A DNA stretch of 34,527 bases from a virus. Shown here piece after piece: positions 24,655 to 30,971 of this stretch (position 1 is the stretch's first letter; each line of letters starts with the position of its first letter). The stretch is from the IMG/VR virus record IMGVR_UViG_3300048592_000257, positions 1 through 34,527 of that record. The stretch is one strand, 5' to 3'. Under the pieces are notes generated by a model. It was given only the letters and a program-made list of their open reading frames with translations, ran no database searches and was not told the DNA's origin. A program made the position numbers and the translations under genes.

Positions 24655-24676
24655 CGCCCGCGCACCAACGCGGGCG
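24655..24676 (-). other. Second perfect hairpin upstream of the terminator
   Basis: CGCCCGCG and its perfect complement CGCGGGCG flank a 6-base loop, between the Cro-like stop and the terminator. No T tract follows. It could be an mRNA end-stabilising stem, or an RNA site read by an antitermination factor. Confidence 0.6.
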
Positions 24677-24681
24677 GCGGG

Positions 24682-24921
24682 TTATGCGGCCGCAGCCTTC
24701 TCCCAAAGGTCCGGTCGCACGCCACTCAAGGTCAGCCAAGCCGACCGATCCGACGGGAACATGCGCTGGCTGGCCCTTACCAGGGCGCGAGCCTTTTTCG
24801 GGCTCGCCATTCGGTGCCCATGCACCAACTGAGACAGATAGGCACGGTTCGTCCCCGCCAACCGGCAGAAACGCTCCTTTTCCTCGGGCGCCAGCTTTTC
24901 CGTGAAGGTTCCTAAATCCAT
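24682..24921 (-). CDS. Cro-like helix-turn-helix regulator
   Basis: A 79-aa protein with an early charged helix (EKLAPEEKERFCRLAG), then the helix-turn-helix NRAYLSQLVHGHRMASPKKA, followed by RALVRASQRMFP and a short tail. It is the Cro/YdaS-type size and pattern and the first gene of the leftward lytic operon. It is expected to bind the TAGCAA-type operators and favour lysis. The leftward -10 is only about ten bases from the ATG and no ribosome site is visible, so translation is probably leaderless. A terminator follows the gene directly. Confidence 0.82.
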   Translation of the reverse strand: MDLGTFTEKLAPEEKERFCRLAGTNRAYLSQLVHGHRMASPKKARALVRASQRMFPSDRSAWLTLSGVRPDLWEKAAAA

Positions 24922-24930
24922 ACGGGGCAG

Positions 24931-24959
24931 ACACTAGCAACTTGCTATTGGATGGTCAA
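24931..24959 (-). promoter_or_regulatory. Leftward lytic promoter (Cro operon)
   Basis: On the minus strand TTGACC (24959-24954) and TAGTGT (24936-24931) are separated by exactly 17 bases. Operator 1 covers the spacer and reaches the -10; operator 2 touches the -35. The predicted start is only two or three bases from the Cro-like ATG, giving an essentially leaderless mRNA. Confidence 0.75.
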
Positions 24960-24990
24960 TAGCGTGTTGCTCATGTAGCAGATTGCTACG
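24933..24990. promoter_or_regulatory. Left operator cluster (three sites)
   Basis: Three 17-bp sites centred on 24941, 24966 and 24982: ACTAGCAACTTGCTATT, AATAGCGTGTTGCTCAT and TGTAGCAGATTGCTACG. The core TAGCAA-N-TTGCTA is palindromic. They lie between the divergent Cro-like and repressor genes, as in lambda OR. Site 3 adjoins the repressor start and could mediate autoregulation. The binding protein (repressor or Cro) is inferred. Confidence 0.78.
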
Positions 24991-25000
24991 GGGTTGCAAA

Positions 25001-25450
25001 ATGAACCGCATGAACCGGACGGCCCGTCAGCGCAAGCGGCTCCAAATCCTCATCGAGGAAATGGGCACCCAGGCCAGGCTCGCCTCCAAGGTCGGCACTG
25101 CTGACGCATACATCAGCCAGCTTTTGAATTCGCGCAACGGCATCGCTCGCAAGTTCTGCGAGAAGCTTGAAACCGCGACCGATAAGCCGGATGGGTGGAT
25201 GGACCAATGGCTGCCAGAAGAAACCAAAACCAGCGCATCGGCGGCTGCTCTACCACCCAAGCAGCACGCCCCGCAGATCCACGACCTGATCGGCCAGAAG
25301 GCGAAGCGGCTCGACCTATCCGTGCAAAAGGCCCTGCTGTTCCTCATCGAGTCGGCCATTACGGCCAGCGACCCGCGGGCGATCAACCTGGAGGCCGAGA
25401 ATCACCGCAAGGCGCTGGAGCGGCGGAAAACGCCGGCGGGGAAGTCGTGA
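25001..25450 (+). CDS. Phage repressor, helix-turn-helix, no peptidase domain
   Basis: A 149-aa protein from ATG at 25001. The N-terminal domain (LQILIEEMGTQARLASKVG, then TADAYISQLLNS) is a lambda/P22-type repressor helix-turn-helix, followed by KLETATDKPDGWMDQW, a segment typical of C2-like repressors. The remaining ~75 residues are helical (IHDLIGQKAKRLDLSVQ, LLFLIESAIT) and lack the S24 peptidase core with catalytic Ser/Lys. It is therefore not a self-cleaving LexA-type repressor by sequence. It is divergent from the Cro-like gene across the left operators and is coupled to a membrane protein. Maintenance of lysogeny is inferred. Confidence 0.82.
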   Translation: MNRMNRTARQRKRLQILIEEMGTQARLASKVGTADAYISQLLNSRNGIARKFCEKLETATDKPDGWMDQWLPEETKTSASAAALPPKQHAPQIHDLIGQKAKRLDLSVQKALLFLIESAITASDPRAINLEAENHRKALERRKTPAGKS

Positions 25451-25791
25451 ACACTGCCGCACGACGCCACCCTGCCTTACGTTGGCTGTTGGTCGCTGCG
25501 ATTGGCGGCGCCCTGATCGTGGCGGTCGCGCGCCTGACCCTGCCACGATACGAAATCTACGACCATAACCCGCTTTACTTGAAGCTCGATCGAATCACTG
25601 GTGAAATCGAGCCATGCGTTCTTGACAGTGTTGCTGAACAGATCATCGTGACATGCCAGAAAGCCAATCCACGCTCCCCGCTGGATAGCTTCCGCAACAT
25701 GTCAAATTCCTCTCCCACCCCATTGCAGCAGGACCCCATCTGGGAACCGGATGAGTACGAAGTGATAAGCGAGCCCGCCCCTGCAAAATAA
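25447..25791 (+). CDS. Membrane-anchored protein co-expressed with repressor
   Basis: A 114-aa protein from GTG at 25447, overlapping the repressor stop as GTGA. It has a short basic N-terminus, one membrane segment (about residues 10-30, ALRWLLVAAIGGALIVAVA), then a mostly polar exported region with two cysteines (EPCVLDSV, VTCQKA). It would be made in the lysogen together with the repressor. Lambda rexB and other prophage exclusion or lysogenic-conversion genes occupy this slot, so superinfection exclusion or host defence is a fair hypothesis, not shown by sequence. I recognise no family. Confidence 0.7.
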   Translation: MNTAARRHPALRWLLVAAIGGALIVAVARLTLPRYEIYDHNPLYLKLDRITGEIEPCVLDSVAEQIIVTCQKANPRSPLDSFRNMSNSSPTPLQQDPIWEPDEYEVISEPAPAK

Positions 25792-25866
25792 GCATCCCCA
25801 CAGCCCTCGCGCCAGCCCCCGCCCCTCGACTTCCATCCCATAAACCCCTGACATCGGCCTTCCTCC

Positions 25867-25883
25867 GCCGCGGGTGCGGCTTT
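25867..25883 (+). terminator. Weak hairpin ending the repressor operon
   Basis: GCCGC, loop GGGT and GCGGC, followed by TTTG, located 76 bases past the membrane-protein stop and just before the right operators. The stem is short and the T run weak. It may end the rightward immunity transcript. Bases 25792-25866 show nothing else. Confidence 0.4.
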
Positions 25884-25891
25884 GCTCAAGA

Positions 25892-25933
25892 AATAGCAAC
25901 TTGCTATTGACTGAGATATAGCAGGTTGCTAGT
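25892..25933. promoter_or_regulatory. Right operator cluster (two sites)
   Basis: Two 17-bp sites centred on 25900 and 25925: AATAGCAACTTGCTATT (a perfect palindrome around a central C) and TATAGCAGGTTGCTAGT. The first touches the -35 of the rightward promoter and the second sits in its spacer and reaches the -10. This is the same arrangement as operators 1 and 2 on the left side, so one repressor is likely to control both. Confidence 0.82.
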
Positions 25934-25935
25934 CT
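25907..25935 (+). promoter_or_regulatory. Rightward early promoter
   Basis: TTGACT (25907-25912), exactly 17 bases of spacer, then TAGTCT (25930-25935). Start of transcription is predicted near 25942. It mirrors the leftward promoter (TTGACC-N17-TAGTGT) in sequence, spacing and operator placement. It drives the operon from 26057 to the integrase. Confidence 0.75.
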
Positions 25936-25997
25936 CTCCCCATGCCCGCCGCCCGCCCCTGATGCCGGGGGTGGCACCGGGCGGCGGCGAGGGGAGA
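25935..25997 (+). promoter_or_regulatory. Structured early leader, extended hairpin
   Basis: Nested perfect stems: TCTCCCC/GGGGAGA (25935-25941 with 25991-25997), CCGCCGCCCG/CGGGCGGCGG (25946-25955 with 25978-25987) and CCCC/GGGG inside. Most of it would be in the 5' leader of the early transcript; the outer 5' arm falls at or just before the start. No T run follows, so it is not a terminator. Leader-encoded antitermination (as with HK022 put sites), mRNA protection or translational control are possible. The 115 nt between the predicted start and the first gene hold no other gene. Confidence 0.55.
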
Positions 25998-26056
25998 CGA
26001 AACGCATTGGCTGGCCCGGCCTTTCTCCCCGTGGCGCGAACTCAAGGAGAGACGAC

Positions 26057-26275
26057 ATGACGATCATCTACGACACCCCACCCGACGAGGATCGCGACGA
26101 GCTTTTTCGCTGCTGGTCGTGTTGGCGGCTGATGAACAACGGTCTGACCGCCGCCGGTCAGACCTGCCCGGAGTGCGAGGCCGCCGAGAAGGCCGCAGCC
26201 CGCGATGCCGTGCGCGCACGGCTCACCGAAACCATCACCGACATCGTGACCACGACCGCAAGGAGGATCGCATGA
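26057..26275 (+). CDS. Early zinc-ribbon protein, unknown
   Basis: A 72-aa protein, first gene of the rightward operon, with a strong ribosome site (AAGGAGAG, seven bases before ATG). Cysteines C19, C22, C37 and C40 (FRCWSCWR, TCPECEA) form a zinc ribbon, followed by a charged helix (AAEKAAARDAVRARL). A small DNA- or protein-binding early regulator or host-takeover protein is plausible. No family recognised. It is coupled to the next gene by ATGA. Confidence 0.75.
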   Translation: MTIIYDTPPDEDRDELFRCWSCWRLMNNGLTAAGQTCPECEAAEKAAARDAVRARLTETITDIVTTTARRIA

Positions 26276-26478
26276 GCCGGTTCACCGAGGACGAGATCGC
26301 CACGCTCTGCGCGCTCACCAATTACCACATCAAGAGCCTGGGGCAGTTGCTTCGCCAGTCCGACCTGACCGAGCGCGGCCGGGCGCAGCACGAGCGCTAT
26401 ATGCGCGAGGGCGAGGCGATCATCGCCAAGCTCCACGCGGAGGCCCGCCAGATTGCCGCCCCGAGGCTTGTGTCATGA
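26272..26478 (+). CDS. Small early helical protein, unknown
   Basis: A 68-aa protein, mostly helical: FTEDEIATLCALTNYHI, then SLGQLLRQSDLTERG, then HERYMREGEAIIAKLHAEAR. It begins with ATG overlapping the previous stop (ATGA) and ends in the same way. No motif or family is recognised. Its position, second in the early operon, suggests a non-essential takeover or regulatory role, but this is inference. Confidence 0.72.
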   Translation: MSRFTEDEIATLCALTNYHIKSLGQLLRQSDLTERGRAQHERYMREGEAIIAKLHAEARQIAAPRLVS

Positions 26479-26729
26479 ACACCCGCGATACCGACGCTGA
26501 TGCTCGCGCGCGCCGCGGAGCTGGCCCAGTGAACTCGTCGAGCCACGAGCAATCCGTATATCGCGAGCACGCGCTGCGGATCTATATGGCTGCCGGCAGC
26601 TACGCCGATGCGCGCCGCCGCCTGATCGCGCAGCGGGATCAATCGACGGCCGGCACTTTCACCCACGCATTCGGCAACGCCGCTATACGCGAGCTGGAAC
26701 GGCTGCGGGAGACGGGGGAAATATCGTGA
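26475..26729 (+). CDS. Small early protein, unknown
   Basis: An 84-aa protein. The first ~18 residues are polar and arginine-rich; then comes a helical part (VYREHALRIYMAAGSYADA, RRRLIAQRDQ, NAAIRELERLRETG). An alternative GTG at 26529, with GGAG upstream, would give a shorter protein starting NSSSHEQSVYREHAL, which is the well-formed part. I keep the ATG because it overlaps the previous stop as ATGA. No family recognised. Confidence 0.68.
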   Translation: MNTRDTDADARARRGAGPVNSSSHEQSVYREHALRIYMAAGSYADARRRLIAQRDQSTAGTFTHAFGNAAIRELERLRETGEIS

Positions 26730-26914
26730 CACTCACCGATGATGAATTGATCGAGGCGGGCTCGGCGCTGCTTGAGTGCGCGCTGGCGGCGCGCGCCGCG
26801 GCCCGCGACAAGTCTGTCACCGCCGAGCAGCGCGAGCGCCACGCCAGCCGCGCCGCGCTGCTGCTGGCCGCGCTCGCCAAACTGAAGGACACACGCCATG
26901 CGCAAGCAGCCTGA
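26726..26914 (+). CDS. Small Ala-rich early helical protein, unknown
   Basis: A 62-aa, almost wholly helical protein (TDDELIEAGSALLECALAA, then TAEQRERHASRAALLLAAL, then KLKDTR). It starts with GTG overlapping the previous stop as GTGA. The end overlaps the next small gene by 17 bases. Probably a small oligomeric or coiled-coil protein; function unknown. Confidence 0.65.
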   Translation: MTLTDDELIEAGSALLECALAARAAARDKSVTAEQRERHASRAALLLAALAKLKDTRHAQAA

Positions 26915-27008
26915 CCGCGACTGGGATTGCTGGGTGTCTTTCGTCGCCGGGCTGATCCTCGCCGAGCTGACGATTCTGGGCTGGCTGCATTTGACGGGTG
27001 GCGTATGA
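26898..27008 (+). CDS. Tiny single-TM early membrane protein (36 aa)
   Basis: ATG at 26898 opens a 36-aa frame: a polar start (MRKQPDRDWDCW) then one hydrophobic membrane segment (VSFVAGLILAELTILGWLHL) and TGGV. The positive N-terminus and single TM would insert it in the inner membrane. Its stop overlaps the next start (ATGA), and the start lies within the end of the preceding gene. It is shorter than most gene finders report. Small early TM proteins often act in superinfection immunity or inhibition of host functions; nothing here decides it. Confidence 0.62.
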   Translation: MRKQPDRDWDCWVSFVAGLILAELTILGWLHLTGGV

Positions 27009-27196
27009 CCGCCCCTGACTGGCGCGCCGAGACCATCGTCCTGGCCGTGGCCGCGCTCGACGCCGCCGAGGCGCTGGTGCGCGGCGACGTGCTGCCGGCG
27101 AAAACCACGGGCGGGCGCGCTGTCATGGCGGTGCCGGTGGAGTCTTTCAACGCATTGCGCGCCGCTCTGGTGGCGCTGAGAGGAGAACGGACATGA
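27005..27196 (+). CDS. Small early protein upstream of ERF, unknown
   Basis: A 63-aa protein: TAPDWRAETIVLAVAALDAA, then a turn with KTTGGRAVMAVPVESFNAL and a final helix (RAALVALRGERT). Both ends overlap neighbours by ATGA, the second being the ERF recombinase. No motif is recognised. It is co-translated with the recombination module. Confidence 0.68.
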   Translation: MTAPDWRAETIVLAVAALDAAEALVRGDVLPAKTTGGRAVMAVPVESFNALRAALVALRGERT

Positions 27197-27945
27197 GTAC
27201 CGCCAAGCAGGAGATTGTGGCGGCCGCCGCCGGCCGCGTCGTGGCGCAGGAAGCGCCCGTCGTCACGCCGATGCAGATGCTGCAGCTCGCGATGGAACGC
27301 GGCGCCGATTTGGATCGGCTGCAGCAGTTGATGGACCTGCAACAGCGATGGGAGGCCAACGAGGCGCGCAAGGCATACGTCGCCGCGATGGCGCGGTTCA
27401 AGTCGAACCCGCCGGAGCTGCGAAAAAACAAGCACGTGGCTTTTACGACATCGAAAGGCACCACCGAATACGATCATGCGACACTCGCCGACGTGTGCGC
27501 CGCCGCGACCACCGGCCTCGCCGCGGTCGGCATTTCTCACCGCTGGGATGTATCGCAGGATAGCGGCCTCATCACCGTGCGCTGCGTGCTGACCCACGAT
27601 CAAGGACACAGCGAGCGCGTGTCGATGACCGCCCCCGCCGACACCAGCGGGCAGAAAAACGCCATCCAGGCGATCGCATCCGCGGTGACGTACCTGCAGC
27701 GCTACACCCTGCTCGCCATCACCGGGCTGGCGGCGCGCGACATGGACGACGACGGGCGCGGCGCCGGGGCGTCGGTTGCGACGATCACCGCCGAGCAGGC
27801 GGCCGATCTGCAGGCGCTGATCGAGGAGGTCGGCGTCGATCGCGGGAAGTTCCTCGGCTGGCTCAAGGTCGAGACGATCGCCGACATCCCGGCAGCGCAG
27901 TACCGCAAGGCTATCGCGGCGCTGGAAAGCAAGAGGGCGAAGTGA
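27193..27945 (+). CDS. erf: ERF-family single-strand annealing protein
   Basis: A 250-aa protein of the ERF (essential recombination function) type, as in P22. The conserved core is visible: ARFKSNPPELRKNKHVAF, then TEYDHATLADVCAAATTGL, then WDVSQDSG, VRCVLTHDQGHSE, and the family signature with SAVTYLQRYTLLAITGLAA and DDDGRGAG. The C-terminal third (EQAADLQALIEEVG, FLGWLKVETIADIP) is a typical ERF extension. It anneals complementary single strands for recombination and genome circularisation, together with the exonuclease and SSB encoded just downstream. ATGA coupling on entry. Confidence 0.9.
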   Translation: MSTAKQEIVAAAAGRVVAQEAPVVTPMQMLQLAMERGADLDRLQQLMDLQQRWEANEARKAYVAAMARFKSNPPELRKNKHVAFTTSKGTTEYDHATLADVCAAATTGLAAVGISHRWDVSQDSGLITVRCVLTHDQGHSERVSMTAPADTSGQKNAIQAIASAVTYLQRYTLLAITGLAARDMDDDGRGAGASVATITAEQAADLQALIEEVGVDRGKFLGWLKVETIADIPAAQYRKAIAALESKRAK

Positions 27946-28565
27946 TGAACCTGCAAATCTACGACTGCGAGCAGGGCACGCCCGAATGGTACGCCGCGCG
28001 AGCCGGCATCCCGACCGCGAGCGAGTTCGCGACGGTCATGGGGAAGGGCCGCGGCGGCGGCGAGTCGAAAACGCGGCGCACGTACATGCTGAAGCTCATC
28101 GGCGAGCGCCTGACCGGGCAGCCGATGGAAAGCTACACGAATACGCACATGGAGCGCGGCAAGGCAATGGAGGCCGAGGCGCGCGACCTGTACGCCATGG
28201 TGCGCGGCGTCGAGCCGCAGCAGGTCGGGTTCATGCGCCGTGGCAACGCCGGCGCGAGCCCGGACAGTCTGATCGGCGCCGACGGGTTGGTCGAGATCAA
28301 GACCAAGCTGGCCCATCTACAGATCGAGGTGCTGCTCGCCAACCGCCTGCCGCCCGAGCACGTCGCGCAGGTGCAAGGCCAGCTCTGGATCAGCGGCCGG
28401 CAGTGGGTGGACTTTGTGAGCTATTGGCCCGGTCTCCCGCTGTTCGTCACCCGCGTCCAGCGTGACGAGACCTATATCGCCACCATCGCGGCCGAGGTCG
28501 ATGAGTTCCTCGCCGAGATGGCGGCCATCACCAACCAGGTCGAAAACTACAGGATCACCGCATGA
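27945..28565 (+). CDS. Lambda exonuclease-like (YqaJ) recombination nuclease
   Basis: A 206-aa PD-(D/E)XK nuclease. Signature parts are GTPEWYAARAGIPTASEF at the N-terminus, ERGKAMEAEAR (helix with the acidic residue), SPDSLIG, VEIKTK (the E-x-K of the active site), and QVQGQLWISGR. It resects 5' strands to feed the ERF annealase. I give ATG at 27945; GTG at 27942 (adding one residue) would overlap the ERF stop as GTGA. AGAGGG lies upstream. The adjacent ERF, coiled-coil protein and SSB make a complete recombination module. Confidence 0.9.
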   Translation: MNLQIYDCEQGTPEWYAARAGIPTASEFATVMGKGRGGGESKTRRTYMLKLIGERLTGQPMESYTNTHMERGKAMEAEARDLYAMVRGVEPQQVGFMRRGNAGASPDSLIGADGLVEIKTKLAHLQIEVLLANRLPPEHVAQVQGQLWISGRQWVDFVSYWPGLPLFVTRVQRDETYIATIAAEVDEFLAEMAAITNQVENYRITA

Positions 28566-29653
28566 GTACCGACATCGAACAAGTCAACCAGGCACTGGTG
28601 CAGTTCAGCGCCGTCGAGGCTGGATTGCAGGCTCTGCGCCAGCAGTACGAGGGCGTCGTCTACGACGTGACGACCGGCGACGGCATGGCCGAGGCGAAGG
28701 CGGCCCGGCTCGCGGTGCGCGAGCCGCGCTACGAAGTCGAGCGCATCAGGAAGGCCGCGAAGGCGCCGCTACTGGCAATCGGGAAGAAACTTGACGCCGA
28801 TGCCGCGCGCATCACGGCAGCGCTGGAGAAGCTGGAGGCGCCGATCGACGGCATGATCAAGGCCGAGGAAGCGCGCAAAGAGGCCGAGCGGCAGGCGAAG
28901 ATCGCCGCCGAGGCTGCCCGTGTCACGGCGATTCAGGAGCGACTCGCCGAGCTGCGCGGCAATCAGATGCTGACGCCGGCCAGCGGATCGGCGCTTATCG
29001 CCGAGCACATCGCCGACCTTGAGCGCATCGCCATCGATGATTCATTCGCTGAGTTCCGCGAACAGGCCGAGGATGCCAAGGCTGCCGGCCTGGCGCGGCT
29101 TGACGCCCTGCTGACCGCTGCTATCGCGCACGAGGACGAACAGGCCCGCATCAAGGCCGAGCGCGCTGAGCTGGAACGGCTGCGAGCGGAGCAGGAGGCC
29201 CGCGACAAGGCCGAGCGCGAGCGACTCGCGGCCGCGGAGCGCGCTGCCCGAGCGGCTCGCGAGCAGGCCGACCGAGAGGCTGCTGAGCGGCTGCGCCATG
29301 AGCGCGAAGCGCTGGATGCGCAGCGCCGGGAGCAGGAGGCGGCAGCGGCCGCGGAGCGCGCCCGACTGGACGCCGAGCGCCGCGCCCAAGAGCAAGCCGC
29401 AGCCGCCGAGGCCAAGCGCCTCGCCGACGAGCGCGCCGAGATCGAGCGCCAGCGGGCCGCGTTGGCTGTGCCGAATTCAACGGCGCAGTGCGTCGTAAAG
29501 TCCGACCCCGGCGAGGTGGCGGTTGTCGCCTCGCCGGGGAAGGCCGTGCCGCGCCCGAGCGACGACGAAATCATCACCGTGGTCGCCGAGCACTTCGGCG
29601 TGTCGCCGGCGGTCGCCGCCGGCTGGCTGTCCACCATTCGGGAGGCCGCATGA
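28562..29653 (+). CDS. Long coiled-coil protein between exonuclease and SSB
   Basis: A 363-aa protein. The N-terminal ~110 residues are mixed helices (VNQALVQFSAVEAGLQALRQ). Residues 100-300 are an Ala/Glu/Arg-rich coiled coil interrupted by a short helix pair. The C-terminal 50 residues form a small folded domain (SDDEIITVVAEHFG, SPAVAAGWLSTIREAA). Coiled-coil proteins occur beside exonuclease/annealase genes in many phages (some as DUF1351), without assigned function. Likely an organiser of the recombination complex; this is inferred. Both ends are coupled by ATGA. Confidence 0.75.
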   Translation: MSTDIEQVNQALVQFSAVEAGLQALRQQYEGVVYDVTTGDGMAEAKAARLAVREPRYEVERIRKAAKAPLLAIGKKLDADAARITAALEKLEAPIDGMIKAEEARKEAERQAKIAAEAARVTAIQERLAELRGNQMLTPASGSALIAEHIADLERIAIDDSFAEFREQAEDAKAAGLARLDALLTAAIAHEDEQARIKAERAELERLRAEQEARDKAERERLAAAERAARAAREQADREAAERLRHEREALDAQRREQEAAAAAERARLDAERRAQEQAAAAEAKRLADERAEIERQRAALAVPNSTAQCVVKSDPGEVAVVASPGKAVPRPSDDEIITVVAEHFGVSPAVAAGWLSTIREAA

Positions 29654-30042
29654 ACATCGCCACCTTTACGGGCCGCCTCGGCCGTGACGCCGACTCGCGC
29701 ACCACGCCGAGCGGCAAGCAGGTCGTCAATTTCTCGCTCGCCGTCGATGAGCGCCGCGGCGGGGAGAAACAAACGCTATGGGTCTCCTGCGGCCTGTGGG
29801 GCGAGCGCGGGCAGAAGCTCGCGCAATATTTGCTCAAGGGCTCGGTGGTGTCGGTCGCCGGCCCGGTGCGCGTCGAGACCTACACCAACAAGGCCGGTGA
29901 GGCCACCGCGAAACTCTGCTGCATGGTCAACGACATCAGCCTGCACGGCGGGCAGAACCAGGAGCCGAAGCCGGCTCAGAAGCCGGCTCAGAAGCCCGCG
30001 CCCCCGTCTGCCGATCCTTTCGACGACGATATCCCGTTTTAA
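29650..30042 (+). CDS. ssb: Single-stranded DNA-binding protein
   Basis: A 130-aa SSB. The OB-fold start MNIATFTGRLGRDADSR, then FSLAVDERRGGEKQTLWVSC, LWGERGQKLAQYLLKGS and VSVAGPVRVETYTNKAG are canonical. A repeated KPAQ linker is followed by the acidic tip DPFDDDIPF that recruits replication and repair proteins. It protects single strands during replication and recombination. It follows the coiled-coil gene by ATGA and ends in a TAATG junction with the next gene. Confidence 0.93.
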   Translation: MNIATFTGRLGRDADSRTTPSGKQVVNFSLAVDERRGGEKQTLWVSCGLWGERGQKLAQYLLKGSVVSVAGPVRVETYTNKAGEATAKLCCMVNDISLHGGQNQEPKPAQKPAQKPAPPSADPFDDDIPF

Positions 30043-30482
30043 TGTCCGCCGTCCTGATGAGGCGCACCGTGGCTGGGCTCACCGCCGACGACGAAGCGGC
30101 GCGCGACGTCATGCGCAAGGTGAAGATCGGTGATGTCGTGCGCGTGGACGTGCAGCGCCCGCGCAGCCACAAGAACCTGCGGCGCTGGTGGGCGCTGATG
30201 AATCTGATTGCGCAGAACAGCGAGGACATCAAAAGCCCGGAGGCTGCGCACGACCTCGTGAAGATCCTCGCTGGGCATTGCACCCACATCGTCAGCAAGA
30301 GCACGGGCGAGGTCTACCAGATCGCCGACTCAATCGCCTTCGGGCGATTGAGCGAGGACGAGTTTCAGGACGTATGGCAACGCGCCGTGAAAGCGGTCGC
30401 GGAGCACATCCTGCCCGGCGTCACCGACGCCGACATCGAGGCCGAGATCATGCAGATCATCGGCGCTGCCAGTTACCGATAG
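30042..30482 (+). CDS. DUF1367-like phage protein
   Basis: A 146-aa protein with a strand-rich N-terminus (GDVVRVDVQRPRSHKNLRRW, WALMNLIAQN) and helices after (AAHDLVKILAGHCTHIV, SIAFGRLSEDEFQDVWQRAV, LPGVTDADIEAEI). The arrangement RNxxxHxKxxALLNL and SIAFxxMDxDEFxxxY is that of DUF1367, a protein in lambdoid recombination regions of unknown activity. It follows SSB. The identification is by pattern; the role in nucleic-acid metabolism is inferred from neighbours. Confidence 0.72.
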   Translation: MSAVLMRRTVAGLTADDEAARDVMRKVKIGDVVRVDVQRPRSHKNLRRWWALMNLIAQNSEDIKSPEAAHDLVKILAGHCTHIVSKSTGEVYQIADSIAFGRLSEDEFQDVWQRAVKAVAEHILPGVTDADIEAEIMQIIGAASYR

Positions 30483-30491
30483 GAGGACTCC

Positions 30492-30971
30492 ATGATGCAC
30501 ATCACCAGCACCCTGACACTCGGCAAGTCGCTCGCCATCAAGCGCGAGAAGGGCGACGACGGCGAAGTCACCCGCGCACACCTGAAATTCACCGATCTGT
30601 TTCTGCACCGCGACCAGGTGAACGCGCTCTGCGGCCAGCGCGGCGGCTGGTCGGAAACCAGTTTCTTCGACGAGTACGACGCGCCGCTCGGGCTGTGGAC
30701 GCTGGTGCTGCACGAGAGCGCATGGAGCCTCGCCGGCGCGATTGATCGGCCGAACGGCGAAGGGCTGCGCCTGACCGATGCGACAGCGGTGCTCAGCGCG
30801 GTGGAGCTGACGTTTACCCCGCTCGGCGCGCTTGCCGCCGGGCAAATAACCTGGCTCGTGGCGGGCAACGAGGCCGGCGACATCGAGCCACTGCTTGGGC
30901 GCGAGTGCCACGCTGACCTGCACCTTTCCGGCGGCGAGCAGATCGACATGCTCAAGGGCCCGGCGGCGTGA
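30492..30971 (+). CDS. Early accessory protein, unknown (159 aa)
   Basis: A 159-aa protein with strong AGGAGG ribosome site. It is mostly beta (LTLGKSLAIKREKGDDG, HLKFTDLFLHRDQVNAL, GLWTLVLHESAWSLAG, AVELTFTPLGALAAGQITWLV), like a small sandwich domain. One cysteine pair and no catalytic motif. No family recognised. It is after DUF1367 and before a series of small coupled genes, so an accessory role in early growth is likely. Confidence 0.72.
   Translation: MMHITSTLTLGKSLAIKREKGDDGEVTRAHLKFTDLFLHRDQVNALCGQRGGWSETSFFDEYDAPLGLWTLVLHESAWSLAGAIDRPNGEGLRLTDATAVLSAVELTFTPLGALAAGQITWLVAGNEAGDIEPLLGRECHADLHLSGGEQIDMLKGPAA

Noticed and set aside
24593-24940. 115-codon minus-strand ORF overlapping the Cro-like gene
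   Set aside because: It is in another frame over the helix-turn-helix gene and crosses the terminator; it has glycine/proline-rich shadow composition.
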